Assembly (NCBI GenBank): GCA_017438865.1
Contig: JAFRUN010000018.1
Coordinates: 1 to 49,365, forward strand
DNA from: Clostridia bacterium
GTDB taxonomy: Bacteria; Bacillota; Clostridia; Christensenellales; CAG-138
Direction of reading: 5' to 3'
Length of the DNA: 49,365 nucleotides
Position numbers and translations under genes: made by a program. The notes beneath the pieces were generated by a model. The model worked only from the letters and a program-made list of their open reading frames with translations, did not search any database and had not been told where the DNA came from. Positions 16,321 to 24,705 of the stretch are shown here, piece by piece. The first letter of the stretch is position 1. Each line of letters opens with the position of its first letter.

Positions 16321-16944
16321 TCATTCTTCGGAAGAATCTTTTACAATCGCTTCGCAGTCTCTGTAAATCTGACCGATGCGTGAAAGAATTTCCGCCTTTC
16401 CCTCGCCGGTTTCTGATGAAAACGGGATCGCGAACGGCGGCGCGCCGAGTTCCTTCGCACGCTTGTTCGCTTCCTGTTTTCTTTTTGTTTTCGCGATCTT
16501 GTCCGACTTTGTAGCGATCAGCGTGTAAGGAATATTGTAATAGATAAGGTATCTGAACATCATCAGATCGTCCTGCGTCGGCGCGTGACGAATGTCGATC
16601 AGCATAAAAAGATGCTTTAAACGACCGCTCTGAAGATAACGGTCCAAAAGTGCGCCCCAGCTCTTCTGCTCCGTTTTCGACGCCTTTGCAAACCCGTAGC
16701 CCGGCAGGTCGACGAGATACAGCGCTTTGTTCAGCAGAAAAAAATTGACCAGCCGCGTCTTGCCCGGCTGCGACGACGTTTTTGCCAGTTTCTGATTGTT
16801 TGTCAGGCGGTTGATCAAACTCGATTTTCCGACGTTCGATTTTCCGACGATCGCGATCTCGCACGGCAGCGTTTCGGGATAGTTTCCCTCCGTTCCCGCG
16901 CTCGTTATGAATTCCGCCTGTCTGATTGCAAACTGTTCTTCCAT
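16321..16944 (-). CDS. engB: Ribosome-biogenesis GTPase YsxC/EngB
   Basis: Essential GTPase for large-subunit assembly, 207 residues. G motifs are G1 GKSNVGKSS, G2 near SSQPGKTR, G3 DLPGYG, G4 TKSDK and G5 FSSETG. ATG 16944 was chosen over an in-frame ATG at 16980 because GAGGA lies just upstream and the usual N-terminus begins near here. It is divergent from mreB. Confidence 0.95.
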   Translation of the reverse strand: MEEQFAIRQAEFITSAGTEGNYPETLPCEIAIVGKSNVGKSSLINRLTNNQKLAKTSSQPGKTRLVNFFLLNKALYLVDLPGYGFAKASKTEQKSWGALLDRYLQSGRLKHLFMLIDIRHAPTQDDLMMFRYLIYYNIPYTLIATKSDKIAKTKRKQEANKRAKELGAPPFAIPFSSETGEGKAEILSRIGQIYRDCEAIVKDSSEE

Positions 16945-17076
16945 AGTCCTCAGTATATCCTGAAAATTCACATTTCGCAAGATATTCGTTTACACTTTCT
17001 TCATGCGTTTCCGAAAACAGCATGGTACAATTATGGTACAAGTATAGGAAGCCGTATTGTCGGCGAAAGGACTGCT

Positions 17077-18114
17077 ATGGGACTGTTTCATTCATCGGAT
17101 ATCGGATTGGACCTCGGCACCAGCAACGTGCTGGCGTATGTGCGCGGCAAGGGCATCGTGCTTCGCGAGCCGAACATCGCCGCCGTGGAACGCGGGACGG
17201 GCAAGCTGGTTTCGATCGGTCAGGAGGCGAAGGAGCTGGTCGGCAGAGCGCCGGAGAATCTGATGATCATCCGTCCGATGCAGGACGGCGTGGTCGCGAA
17301 TTTCGACGCGACGGAGCGCATGCTGACGATGTTTTTCAACCGGATCGTCGGCAGCCGCGTTTTCTTCAAGCCGCGTGCGGTCGTGGCGGTCCCGTCGATG
17401 GCGACCGAAGTGGAAAAGCGTGCGGTTATCGAAACGACCGAGGGCGCGGGCGTGCGCTATACCTTCCTTCTGGAGGAGCCCGTGGCGGCGGCGATCGGCG
17501 CGGGACTCGACATCACGGAGCCGAAAGCGAACATCGTTCTGGATATCGGCGCGGGCACCTGCGACATGGTCGTGACCTCGATGGGCAAGGCGGTGCGGCA
17601 TGATTCGCTGCGTGTCGGCGGCGACAAATTTGACGCTGCGATCGTGCGGTATCTGAAACGGCAGCACGGCGTCGTGATCGGCACGCGCGCCGCGGAGGAG
17701 CTGAAGATCGCATACGCGTCGGCGTTTCCGCGGAAGGACGAACTCAAGATGGAGGTGCGCGGCAGATCCCTGGGCGGCGGTCTTCCGATCTCGATGGAGC
17801 TCGGAAGCAACGAACTGACCTACGCGCTTGCCGAGCCGCTTCTGTCGATCGCGGAAGCGCTCAAGGATACGCTCGAGCAGACGCCGCCGGAGCTTTCGGG
17901 CGACATCGCGTCGAGAGGCATCTGCCTGACCGGAGGCGGCGCGCAGCTGTTCGGACTGGATCAGTATATTGCGGAACAGATCGGCGTTCCGTGCTATGTT
18001 GCGGAGGATCCGGTCGCGTGCGTCGCGATCGGCTGCGGCAAGGTTTTAGAGGAGCCGAAGAAGTACGAGGGTGTGCTGTACGACTATCGCCGCGGCGATT
18101 ATTACGAGGAATAA
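17077..18114 (+). CDS. mreB: MreB/Mbl-family actin-like protein
   Basis: Bacterial actin that organises wall synthesis, 345 residues. Phosphate-1 loop DIGLDLGTSN, connect motif and phosphate-2 DIGAGTCDMV, and adenosine motif LTGGGAQL are visible. The phosphate-2 site has Cys-Asp-Met where Thr-Asp/Glu-Val is usual, and the C-terminus has a 25-residue tyrosine- and acidic-rich extension, so it may be a divergent Mbl-type paralogue. No mreC or mreD follow; the next gene, a WYL regulator, starts 12 bases after the stop. AAAGGA precedes the ATG. Confidence 0.92.
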   Translation: MGLFHSSDIGLDLGTSNVLAYVRGKGIVLREPNIAAVERGTGKLVSIGQEAKELVGRAPENLMIIRPMQDGVVANFDATERMLTMFFNRIVGSRVFFKPRAVVAVPSMATEVEKRAVIETTEGAGVRYTFLLEEPVAAAIGAGLDITEPKANIVLDIGAGTCDMVVTSMGKAVRHDSLRVGGDKFDAAIVRYLKRQHGVVIGTRAAEELKIAYASAFPRKDELKMEVRGRSLGGGLPISMELGSNELTYALAEPLLSIAEALKDTLEQTPPELSGDIASRGICLTGGGAQLFGLDQYIAEQIGVPCYVAEDPVACVAIGCGKVLEEPKKYEGVLYDYRRGDYYEE

Positions 18115-18126
18115 GGGGAGATCGGT

Positions 18127-19092
18127 ATGTCGGAAGTAAAGGGGAAGAAAGCGCTTTCGCTGTGCATTCTGCGCGTGCTGGAGCAGCATGCGAACAAGAC
18201 GGATCCGCTGTCGACGCGTCGTATCATCGAATTTCTTGAAAAGGATCACGGCATGATCGCCGAGCGCAAGGCGGTCGGACGGAATCTGCTGCTTCTGCAG
18301 GAGATGGGATTTCCGCTTTCCGCGTATCAGGAAAACGGCAAGGGGTATTATCTGAAGACCGAAACGGCCGCCGCGCACGAGCACGATCCCGCCGCGCTGG
18401 ACGCGTATCTGCGTGCGCCGCGCTCCGACCGGACGGAAGCGGAGATCGTTCGTCTGCAGGACAGCGTGCCGGTCTATGTGTCCGACGCGGAACGGATGAA
18501 GCAGTCCGAAACGGTGTTCGATACGCTCGATCTTCTGAAGAAAGCGATCGAAAAGAAGGTGCAGGTCAGCTTTCTGTACGCCGTCGTCGAAAAGGACGGC
18601 AGCAGGTCGCCGCAGCGGGAAACGCCGTTTACGGTGTCGCCCTACGCGCTGTTTCTTGCGGAGGGATACTATTATGTGATCGTGTCCGTGTCCGGCTACG
18701 GGCGGCTTCTGCATTACCGCTGCGATCTGATGGAAGAGGTAACGCTTTCCGACGTTCCGGCGCGCGAGGCGGAAACGCTGATCGAGTGCAGGGACGGGCT
18801 GGACATTGCGGCGTATGTGAATCGCACGATCTACCGCACCGACGTCATGGAGCGTCACACCGTGCTCTGCGCGGGAAATCTGGCGGGAGAACTCATCGAT
18901 ACGTTCGGCGACGCCGTGAAAATGCGTCCCGAGGGGGAAACGATCCGTGCCGAGATCGACGCGCCGTGGGAAATGGTGCACCGGTTCCTGGTCGGCAATC
19001 TGAAGCACACGACGCTGCTGGCGCCGGCGTGGAGACGCGCGCAGATCCGGGAAGAACTTTTAAGCGCGCTGTCCACCTATCCGCAGGGATGA
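18127..19092 (+). CDS. WYL-domain transcriptional regulator
   Basis: A 321-residue predicted DNA-binding protein: winged-helix HTH (about residues 8-75, STRRIIEFLEKDHGM...AVGRNL) followed by a WYL ligand-sensing domain (about 125-235, VSPYALFLAEGYYYVIV) and a C-terminal WCX-like region. In the WYL core the triad is altered to YYV. Ligand unknown. It shares a transcript with mreB; GGGGAGA precedes the ATG. Confidence 0.87.
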   Translation: MSEVKGKKALSLCILRVLEQHANKTDPLSTRRIIEFLEKDHGMIAERKAVGRNLLLLQEMGFPLSAYQENGKGYYLKTETAAAHEHDPAALDAYLRAPRSDRTEAEIVRLQDSVPVYVSDAERMKQSETVFDTLDLLKKAIEKKVQVSFLYAVVEKDGSRSPQRETPFTVSPYALFLAEGYYYVIVSVSGYGRLLHYRCDLMEEVTLSDVPAREAETLIECRDGLDIAAYVNRTIYRTDVMERHTVLCAGNLAGELIDTFGDAVKMRPEGETIRAEIDAPWEMVHRFLVGNLKHTTLLAPAWRRAQIREELLSALSTYPQG

Positions 19093-19160
19093 AAATGTTT
19101 TGGTTTCGTCCGCATTTATGACACATTTCCGTGGTATGGTAGAGGATGAGGGAAAAGACT

Positions 19161-20909
19161 ATGGAACAACAGGAAAAAACGTCCGGAAAGGTTCTTTTTG
19201 AGAGCTTGCGGAAAAAATTTCAATCGCTCGTTCCGCAGAAGCTGCTGCGGATCCTGATCGTGCTGGGAACGATCCTGCTGATACTCTGCCTGATCGTCGG
19301 GATCGTGTGCGGGAGTCTCGCCATCGCAAAGTGCGGGACAAGCCGTGCACCCGTGAACGGCGAAGCGGTCGGGGCGGTCAACATACAGCCCGTCGTTCCG
19401 GTTCCGGGACTTGCGAACGACACGGTCGCGGTAAAGCGTCCCACCGAGGCGCCGACGGAGGTCCCGGCAACCCTGCCGCCCGAAACGCCGGAGCCGACGC
19501 AGGTTGTCGAGACGACGCCGGATCCGGACGAGCCGACGAATTATCTGAACGGCAGAACGCTGAAAAAGGGCGACAACGACGAGCTGATCCTGACCGTGCA
19601 GTCGAAGCTGATGGAGCTCGGCTACATGGATTTCGATGAGCCGACCGACTATTTCGGCAATCAGACGCAGGACGCGCTGACCACGTTCCAGCGGCACAAC
19701 GACCTCACGCCGGACGGCATGCTCGGCGAACAGACCTACGCGCTGCTCGTCGGCGGACAGGCGAAGGAATACGTCATGCAGGAGGGCGACGAGGGCGACG
19801 ACGTCAAGGAAGTGCAGGACCGCCTCTATGAGCTCGGCTATCTCGAAAAGGGCAGCCGGACCGGCACGTTCGGCGAAAAGACCGCGGCGGCGATCCGTTC
19901 GTTCCAGAGCGCGAACAAGCTCAAGGTCGACGGCAAGGTCGGCGCAAAGACGCTGAACACGCTGTATTCGAGCGACGTCGTCGGCAATTACTTCAAATCC
20001 GGCGACAAAGACGAAAACGTCATCCGGTATCAGCAGCGGCTCGTAAAGCTCGGCTACCTTGAAAGCGGCTATGAGTGCAAGGGCAAGATGGACGGCAAGA
20101 CCGTCTCCGCGATCAAGGAGTTTCAGGAGGCGAACGGTCTCGTGCGCGACGGCTGCCTCGGTCCCGCGACGATGGAGCAGATCGATTCCAAAAACGCGGT
20201 CGCGTATGCGATGCGTCTCGGTATGAGCGGATCGAAGATCCGCGCGGCGCAGCAGCGGCTCGTGAAGCTCGGATATCTCCGCTCCAGCCAGATCACCGGC
20301 TATTACGGCGAAACAACGGTGAATGCGGTCAAGTCGTTCCAGAAGCGCAACGGGCTTTCGCAGAGCGGCGAAATCAACGCAAAGACGCAGGAAAAGCTGA
20401 ACAGCAGCACCGCAAAGGCGGCGCAGACCGCATCGGTCAAGAAGACGCCCACGCCGAAACCGGGCGGAAAGAAGACGCCCACGCCGAAGCCCACCGCCAA
20501 GACGACGCCGAAGCCGAGCGGCGTGGAAAAGTTTATTTCGATCGCGGAAACCAAGGTCGGCTGCAAGTATGTACGCGGTGCGAAGGGACCGAATCAGTTC
20601 GACTGCTCCGGCTTCGTGTTCTGGTGTCTGAACCAGGCGGGCGTCAAGCAAAGCTACATGACCAGCATCATGTGGCGCACCTGCACGAAGTACAAGCGCA
20701 TCAATTCGATGAGCTCGTTGAAGCGCGGCGACGTTCTGGTGTTCAAAGGTTCGTCGATGGCGACCGGTCACGTCGGGATCTATCTCGGCAACGGCAAGAT
20801 GATCGACGCGTCCTCCTCGCGCGGACAGGTCCGCATCACGGACGGCAACATTCTGAACAGCAATTACTGGCAGAGCCACTTCCTGATGGCGTACAGGATC
20901 TGGGATTAA
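19161..20909 (+). CDS. Peptidoglycan hydrolase: four PG-binding repeats and NlpC/P60
   Basis: A 582-residue exported wall hydrolase, probably a gamma-D-Glu-diaminopimelate endopeptidase. Order: cytoplasmic N-terminus, membrane helix (about residues 28-52), Pro-Thr linker, four PG_binding_1 units (about residues 125-195, 200-265, 275-350, 355-415, each with an LGY...F/YG...F Q pattern), a KKTPTPKP linker, then NlpC/P60 (about 455-582). Catalytic Cys in FDCSGFVFWC and His in GHVGIYLG are intact. The ATG at 19161 has GAGGG 8 nt upstream; an in-frame ATG at 19146 abuts the RBS. It is a monocistronic gene closed by a terminator. Confidence 0.93.
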   Translation: MEQQEKTSGKVLFESLRKKFQSLVPQKLLRILIVLGTILLILCLIVGIVCGSLAIAKCGTSRAPVNGEAVGAVNIQPVVPVPGLANDTVAVKRPTEAPTEVPATLPPETPEPTQVVETTPDPDEPTNYLNGRTLKKGDNDELILTVQSKLMELGYMDFDEPTDYFGNQTQDALTTFQRHNDLTPDGMLGEQTYALLVGGQAKEYVMQEGDEGDDVKEVQDRLYELGYLEKGSRTGTFGEKTAAAIRSFQSANKLKVDGKVGAKTLNTLYSSDVVGNYFKSGDKDENVIRYQQRLVKLGYLESGYECKGKMDGKTVSAIKEFQEANGLVRDGCLGPATMEQIDSKNAVAYAMRLGMSGSKIRAAQQRLVKLGYLRSSQITGYYGETTVNAVKSFQKRNGLSQSGEINAKTQEKLNSSTAKAAQTASVKKTPTPKPGGKKTPTPKPTAKTTPKPSGVEKFISIAETKVGCKYVRGAKGPNQFDCSGFVFWCLNQAGVKQSYMTSIMWRTCTKYKRINSMSSLKRGDVLVFKGSSMATGHVGIYLGNGKMIDASSSRGQVRITDGNILNSNYWQSHFLMAYRIWD

Positions 20910-20921
20910 ACGGTTCCGTCA

Positions 20922-20953
20922 AAAACCGGTCTCCGAAGCAGGAGACCGGTTTT
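20922..20953. terminator. Bidirectional terminator
   Basis: Perfect 13-bp stem AAAACCGGTCTCC / GGAGACCGGTTTT with a 6-nt loop, followed by more T on the plus strand. It separates two convergent genes. Confidence 0.9.
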
Positions 20954-20961
20954 TTTCGTAT

Positions 20962-22017
20962 TCAGTTTTCCGATCCCATGAAATAGATGATATCGCCGAT
21001 CAAGCGTCCGCCGGAATTGCGGTTGCGGATCGCGCCGTTGAAATACATCTGCGCGGACTGACCGCCGTCCAGATTGTACGCCGCCGTGCAGCCCAGCTTA
21101 TACATGATGCGGGAAAGCTCCTGCATGGTCGCGCCCTTCGAATAATTGTCCCTGCGTCCGTCTACCACGACGAAACAGTAGTGTCCCGGCTCGAAATAGC
21201 CGATCGCGCAGCGCGGGTTCAGGTCGGAAAGAGCGGTGTTGAACGAGGTCTTCGGCGCGCCGTTTTCGTCGAGCAGCGCCGGACCGAACTGCCAGGTCTG
21301 CCACGGCTCGGCGGCGATGATCTCCGTCGGATTGTATGTGCCGACCTCGTAGGTCTTCAGCACGCCGTCCCGGTACAGAACGCACAGATCGCGGCGGCTG
21401 TCGAGCTTATTCCGGTACAGAACGCCGTTGCGGATGATCACGCCCTTGCTCTGGTAATTGAAGTAATCGCCGGACAGCGCAAGCAGCGCGTTGTTATTTT
21501 TCGCCATGTCGGCGACGCGCTGCGTTTTGGAAACGGCGAAATCGCCGCCCGCCGCGGCGGTCTTAAGACGTTCGATGTCCTGCACATACACGTCGGCGAC
21601 GTAATAGACCGCGATCTGCCGGCAGATCTCCCGGTTGTCGTCGTATCGCGTGATCGTGATCGAGAGTCCGCTGTCCGAATAGCTGTTTTCCTCCAGCACC
21701 GGCGTTTCGGAGAACTTGTCCGGATAGCGCCCGCCGCAGAGCCCCGTCGGCGTCGGCGTAGGCGTCGGTTCCGGGGTGGGCGTGGGTTCCGGCGTCGGCG
21801 TCGGCTCCGGCGTCGGCGTCGGTGTGGGCGCGGGCGTCGGCGGCTCGGTCGGCTCCGGCGTCACAAAGGAAACCGTATCGTCGACCGGCGTTTCCTCGGG
21901 CACGAAAGAAGGGGAACCGGAAGCGTCCGCGGCGCGCTGCGGCGAAGCGCATGCGCACAGCAGCAGCACGAGCAGGACCGGCAGAATTCGACTGAAAAAA
22001 ACGTTTTTTTGCATCAT
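20962..22017 (-). CDS. Phosphodiester glycosidase (NAGPA) domain lipoprotein
   Basis: A 351-residue lipoprotein (lipobox LLCAC, Cys about 22) with a long Thr-Pro-Glu-Pro linker (residues 53-90) and a C-terminal phosphodiester glycosidase domain (NAGPA, formerly DUF2233), residues about 120-350. Domain motifs are LSGDYFNY, GVIIRNGVLYRN, CAIGYFEPG, VVVDGRRDNYSKGAT and NLDGGQSAQM. Members uncover GlcNAc-phosphodiester links; in bacteria they are proposed to act on wall or teichoic polymers. A second NAGPA protein lies at 24706-27111. Substrate unknown. Confidence 0.9.
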   Translation of the reverse strand: MMQKNVFFSRILPVLLVLLLCACASPQRAADASGSPSFVPEETPVDDTVSFVTPEPTEPPTPAPTPTPTPEPTPTPEPTPTPEPTPTPTPTGLCGGRYPDKFSETPVLEENSYSDSGLSITITRYDDNREICRQIAVYYVADVYVQDIERLKTAAAGGDFAVSKTQRVADMAKNNNALLALSGDYFNYQSKGVIIRNGVLYRNKLDSRRDLCVLYRDGVLKTYEVGTYNPTEIIAAEPWQTWQFGPALLDENGAPKTSFNTALSDLNPRCAIGYFEPGHYCFVVVDGRRDNYSKGATMQELSRIMYKLGCTAAYNLDGGQSAQMYFNGAIRNRNSGGRLIGDIIYFMGSEN

Positions 22018-22483
22018 GCTGAAAGTATAACGCGGATCCGCCTAAAAATCAAGACGCCGCGGGGCTTTGCGGACGCTGAACGATTTTCTGCATGCATAAA
22101 TGTTTTTTCGGCCGCGGTTGCGGAAACGCAGTGATTTCGGCATTATTTGACAATCCGCACGTCCATGCGTGAATATTCATTCCGTTGCAAAAGGGTGCAT
22201 AATCGCATACATTTCCACACCGTCCACACAGTTATCCACAATTTCGGGCACGCGGCATCGGTTTTTCCGGAGTTATCCACCGTTTTTGCATCCGTGCATA
22301 TGCGGTATAGGCGGTTTGAATACTCAATGTATAATTCATAATCCGATCCGAAAAATACGAAATAACATAAATAATTTGAAATAGTAACGGTTGCCCGTGT
22401 GCATGATGCATGAAAAACCCGCGGCGCTGTGTGGCGGCGATCCGGCGGACGGCGGCGGTTCTGCATGTTTTCCGCAAAAAGGT
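22018..22483. other. Non-coding region with DnaA boxes and an AT-rich segment
   Basis: No plausible gene. Two near-perfect DnaA boxes are seen: TTATCCACA (22232-22240) and TTATCCACC (22273-22281), with partial boxes TTTCCACAC (22212-22220) nearby. A 90-bp AT-rich segment (about 22318-22388) follows. Several GCAT motifs recur (22094, 22196, 22205, 22288, 22296, 22400). It could be a secondary DnaA-binding locus or an operator; this is inferred only. Confidence 0.4.
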
Positions 22484-22509
22484 GAAACAGACCGTTTCCG
22501 GTCTGTTTC
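22484..22509 (-). terminator. Hairpin after the ArpU/RinA-like gene
   Basis: Stem GAAACAGACCG / CGGTCTGTTTC with a 4-nt loop, followed on the minus strand by a T run after a few bases. Probably a terminator for the gene ending at 22516. Confidence 0.7.
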
Positions 22510-22515
22510 GTTCGG

Positions 22516-22902
22516 CTATTTTTTTGTTTCGCTCCGAAACGGTACGATCGCACCGGTCTGCGCCGCCGCGATCAAAAGCAGCGACAGCAGCTCGTTCTGC
22601 CATTGGTACAGCGTCGACAGCCCCGCGTGAAACGGGAAGGTCAGCGCGAGCATGCCTTTTTTGTCGGTCTGCTTCCGACCGCCGTCGATCCCGAAGCACG
22701 CGCGGAAGAACCGCTCTTTTTCCGTATCGTTCCGGGCGAGGTAAGCGAGAACGCAGTCCACCGCGCGCACCCATTTCCGGTACTGCGCCGCCCGCGGCGA
22801 AAACCCGCCGCCCGCGTCCTCAACGCCCTTTAAAAACGCGACGCGCTCCCGGTAATGACTTGCCTCCCATTCCGCAATCCGCTTCCATTCTTTTACGCAC
22901 AT
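22516..22902 (-). CDS. Small helical protein, ArpU/RinA-like (tentative)
   Basis: A 128-residue predicted all-helical protein. Residues about 42-75 (RAVDCVLAYLARNDTEKERF) and 92-118 (GLSTLYQWQNELLSLLLIAA) resemble the helices of phage late-gene regulators of the ArpU/RinA type or a sigma-4-like HTH. The match is weak and from memory. It is preceded by AAAGGAG and followed by a strong hairpin. No phage genes flank it, so it may be a domesticated remnant. Confidence 0.6.
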   Translation of the reverse strand: MCVKEWKRIAEWEASHYRERVAFLKGVEDAGGGFSPRAAQYRKWVRAVDCVLAYLARNDTEKERFFRACFGIDGGRKQTDKKGMLALTFPFHAGLSTLYQWQNELLSLLLIAAAQTGAIVPFRSETKK

Positions 22903-23038
22903 TTCCGATCTCCTTTCCTGCGGATTATACGAACAAACGTTCGCATAATCACAGTATAACAGAAAACCGAAAAAAGAAAAGTCCTTTTTTGGGACAACGG
23001 GAAAAATAATTTCATCGATTTTTCGCGAAACCGGTCGC

Positions 23039-23067
23039 TTGCGCGCGCGACTGCAGTATGGTATACT
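23039..23067 (+). promoter_or_regulatory. Promoter of the LRR lipoprotein gene
   Basis: -35 TTGCGC (23039-23044), 17-nt spacer, -10 TATACT (23062-23067); GGGAGA lies 10 nt before the ATG at 23098. Confidence 0.65.
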
Positions 23068-23097
23068 GGATCATCATCAGGATCGGGAGAAAAAACA

Positions 23098-24693
23098 ATG
23101 CGACGTTTTCGGACGATCATATGGATCATTTGCATCGCAGCCGCGCTGCTGACCGCCGCGTGCGGCGATCCCGCGGAAAACCGTGCGGAGAGCGGGAGCA
23201 CCCCCGTGCCGGAGAATACGGCGGAACCGGGGGAGGAGGCGGTCGGCGTACAGACGGCTGCCGCCGAAACGCCCGCGCCGGTGCAGACGATCGAGCTGTT
23301 CGGAGAAGAGATCCCTGCGGATGCGGAATCGCTGACGATCGCAGCGCCGGTCGAAGACCTGTCCGCGCTTTCAAAGGCGCTTTCCGCGCTGCCCGCATGC
23401 CGCGAAGTCGAACTGACCTTTGCGGTCGATCCGGAGAAGACGGATCTCGCCTCGTTCGAGGCGGCGCGCGCCGCATTGTTTGACGCATTTCCGGACGTCG
23501 CTTTTACGGACCGCATTCTGATCGAGGGCGAGCCCGCGGAGACGGTCGAAACGCTTGCCGTTTCCTCGGCGGAGGAGATCGGCGCCGCGCTGCGGCTCTG
23601 CCCCGCCCTGACCTGTCTGGATCTGACGAACGCTTCGGTTTCGCGCGAAAGCGTCGCCGCGGCGGAGCAGGAAGCGCCTGCGGTGAAATTCCTCTGGACG
23701 GATGCGGTATACGGCGCTTCGTCGTCGGACGCGACGGCGCTCGCGTTTTCCGGCGAACAGGACGCGGATGCGCTTGCGGCGTATCTTGCCTGCTTCCCCG
23801 CGCTTGCAGAGGTCGATCTTACGGAGACGGCGCTGTCCGACGCGCAGAAGGACGCGCTGTGCGAACGGTTCCCTGACGCCGCGTTCCGCCGCACGATCCT
23901 TCTGAACGGAAAGCCGGCGGACAGCTTTGCCGAGACGCTCGATTTCAGCGAGGCGAAGATCGCGTCCTATGAAGCGTTCTCGGACGCGCTTCAAAACTTC
24001 CCGAAGCTCAAGCGGCTTGAAATGCATGACTGCAGTCTGACGAACAAGCAGCTTGCCGCCATCCGGGACCGCTATCCGGACGTCAAGGTCGTGTGGACCG
24101 TTCACGTCAGGGGATGGCGCGTACGGACCGACGCCGTCGCGTTCTCTTCGCGGCAGATGTGGGACAACACCAACCGCGTAACGTCCAAAAACGCGGACGA
24201 TCTGCGCTACTGCACGGACCTGATCGCCCTCGACCTCGGGCACAACGACCTGACGGACATCGAATGGATCCGTCCGCTGAAAAATCTTCAGGTGCTGATC
24301 CTTGCCGACAACCGCAAGCTGAAGGATATTTCGCCGCTGAAGGAGCTCAAGAAACTGAAATACATCGAACTGTTTCTGACAGGCGTTTCGGACGTCACCC
24401 CGCTCGCGGATCACGACGAGCTTCTGGACGTCAATCTGTGCTGGTCGAAGGTGAAGGACGTGTCCGCGCTGCTGTCCTGCAGGAAACTCGAGCGCATCTG
24501 GTTCGGCGCCAAGACGGCGAAAGATATAGGAAAGGAAGGCATCTCCGCATTGAAAGACGCCTTCCCGAACGCACAGTTTGATCTGGAATCGACCTCCACG
24601 TCCACGGGTGCGGGTTGGCGCGAGCATCCGCGTTACGACGCGTATATCGAAATGTTCAAAACCAACAAGCCGGTCGATCCGTTCCTCCCGTAA
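23098..24693 (+). CDS. Leucine-rich-repeat lipoprotein
   Basis: A 531-residue lipoprotein (signal with LTAAC, Cys about residue 22). The first half contains three related blocks of about 85 residues (each with a FPDVAF or FPDAAF-like end and an ILIEGEP or ILLNGKP beta-hairpin). The second half has classic LRRs: LIALDLGHNDLTDI, LKNLQVLILADNRKL, KKLKYIELFLTGVSDV, DELLDVNLCWSKVKDV. It is probably a surface binding protein; the partner is unknown. It is monocistronic and convergent with the next gene, with only 12 nt between stops. Confidence 0.87.
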   Translation: MRRFRTIIWIICIAAALLTAACGDPAENRAESGSTPVPENTAEPGEEAVGVQTAAAETPAPVQTIELFGEEIPADAESLTIAAPVEDLSALSKALSALPACREVELTFAVDPEKTDLASFEAARAALFDAFPDVAFTDRILIEGEPAETVETLAVSSAEEIGAALRLCPALTCLDLTNASVSRESVAAAEQEAPAVKFLWTDAVYGASSSDATALAFSGEQDADALAAYLACFPALAEVDLTETALSDAQKDALCERFPDAAFRRTILLNGKPADSFAETLDFSEAKIASYEAFSDALQNFPKLKRLEMHDCSLTNKQLAAIRDRYPDVKVVWTVHVRGWRVRTDAVAFSSRQMWDNTNRVTSKNADDLRYCTDLIALDLGHNDLTDIEWIRPLKNLQVLILADNRKLKDISPLKELKKLKYIELFLTGVSDVTPLADHDELLDVNLCWSKVKDVSALLSCRKLERIWFGAKTAKDIGKEGISALKDAFPNAQFDLESTSTSTGAGWREHPRYDAYIEMFKTNKPVDPFLP

Positions 24694-24705
24694 CCGGTCT
24701 CCTTC

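Noticed and set aside
19116..20879. 587-codon minus-strand open frame
   Set aside because: Antisense of the NlpC/P60 hydrolase; no RBS and no domain.
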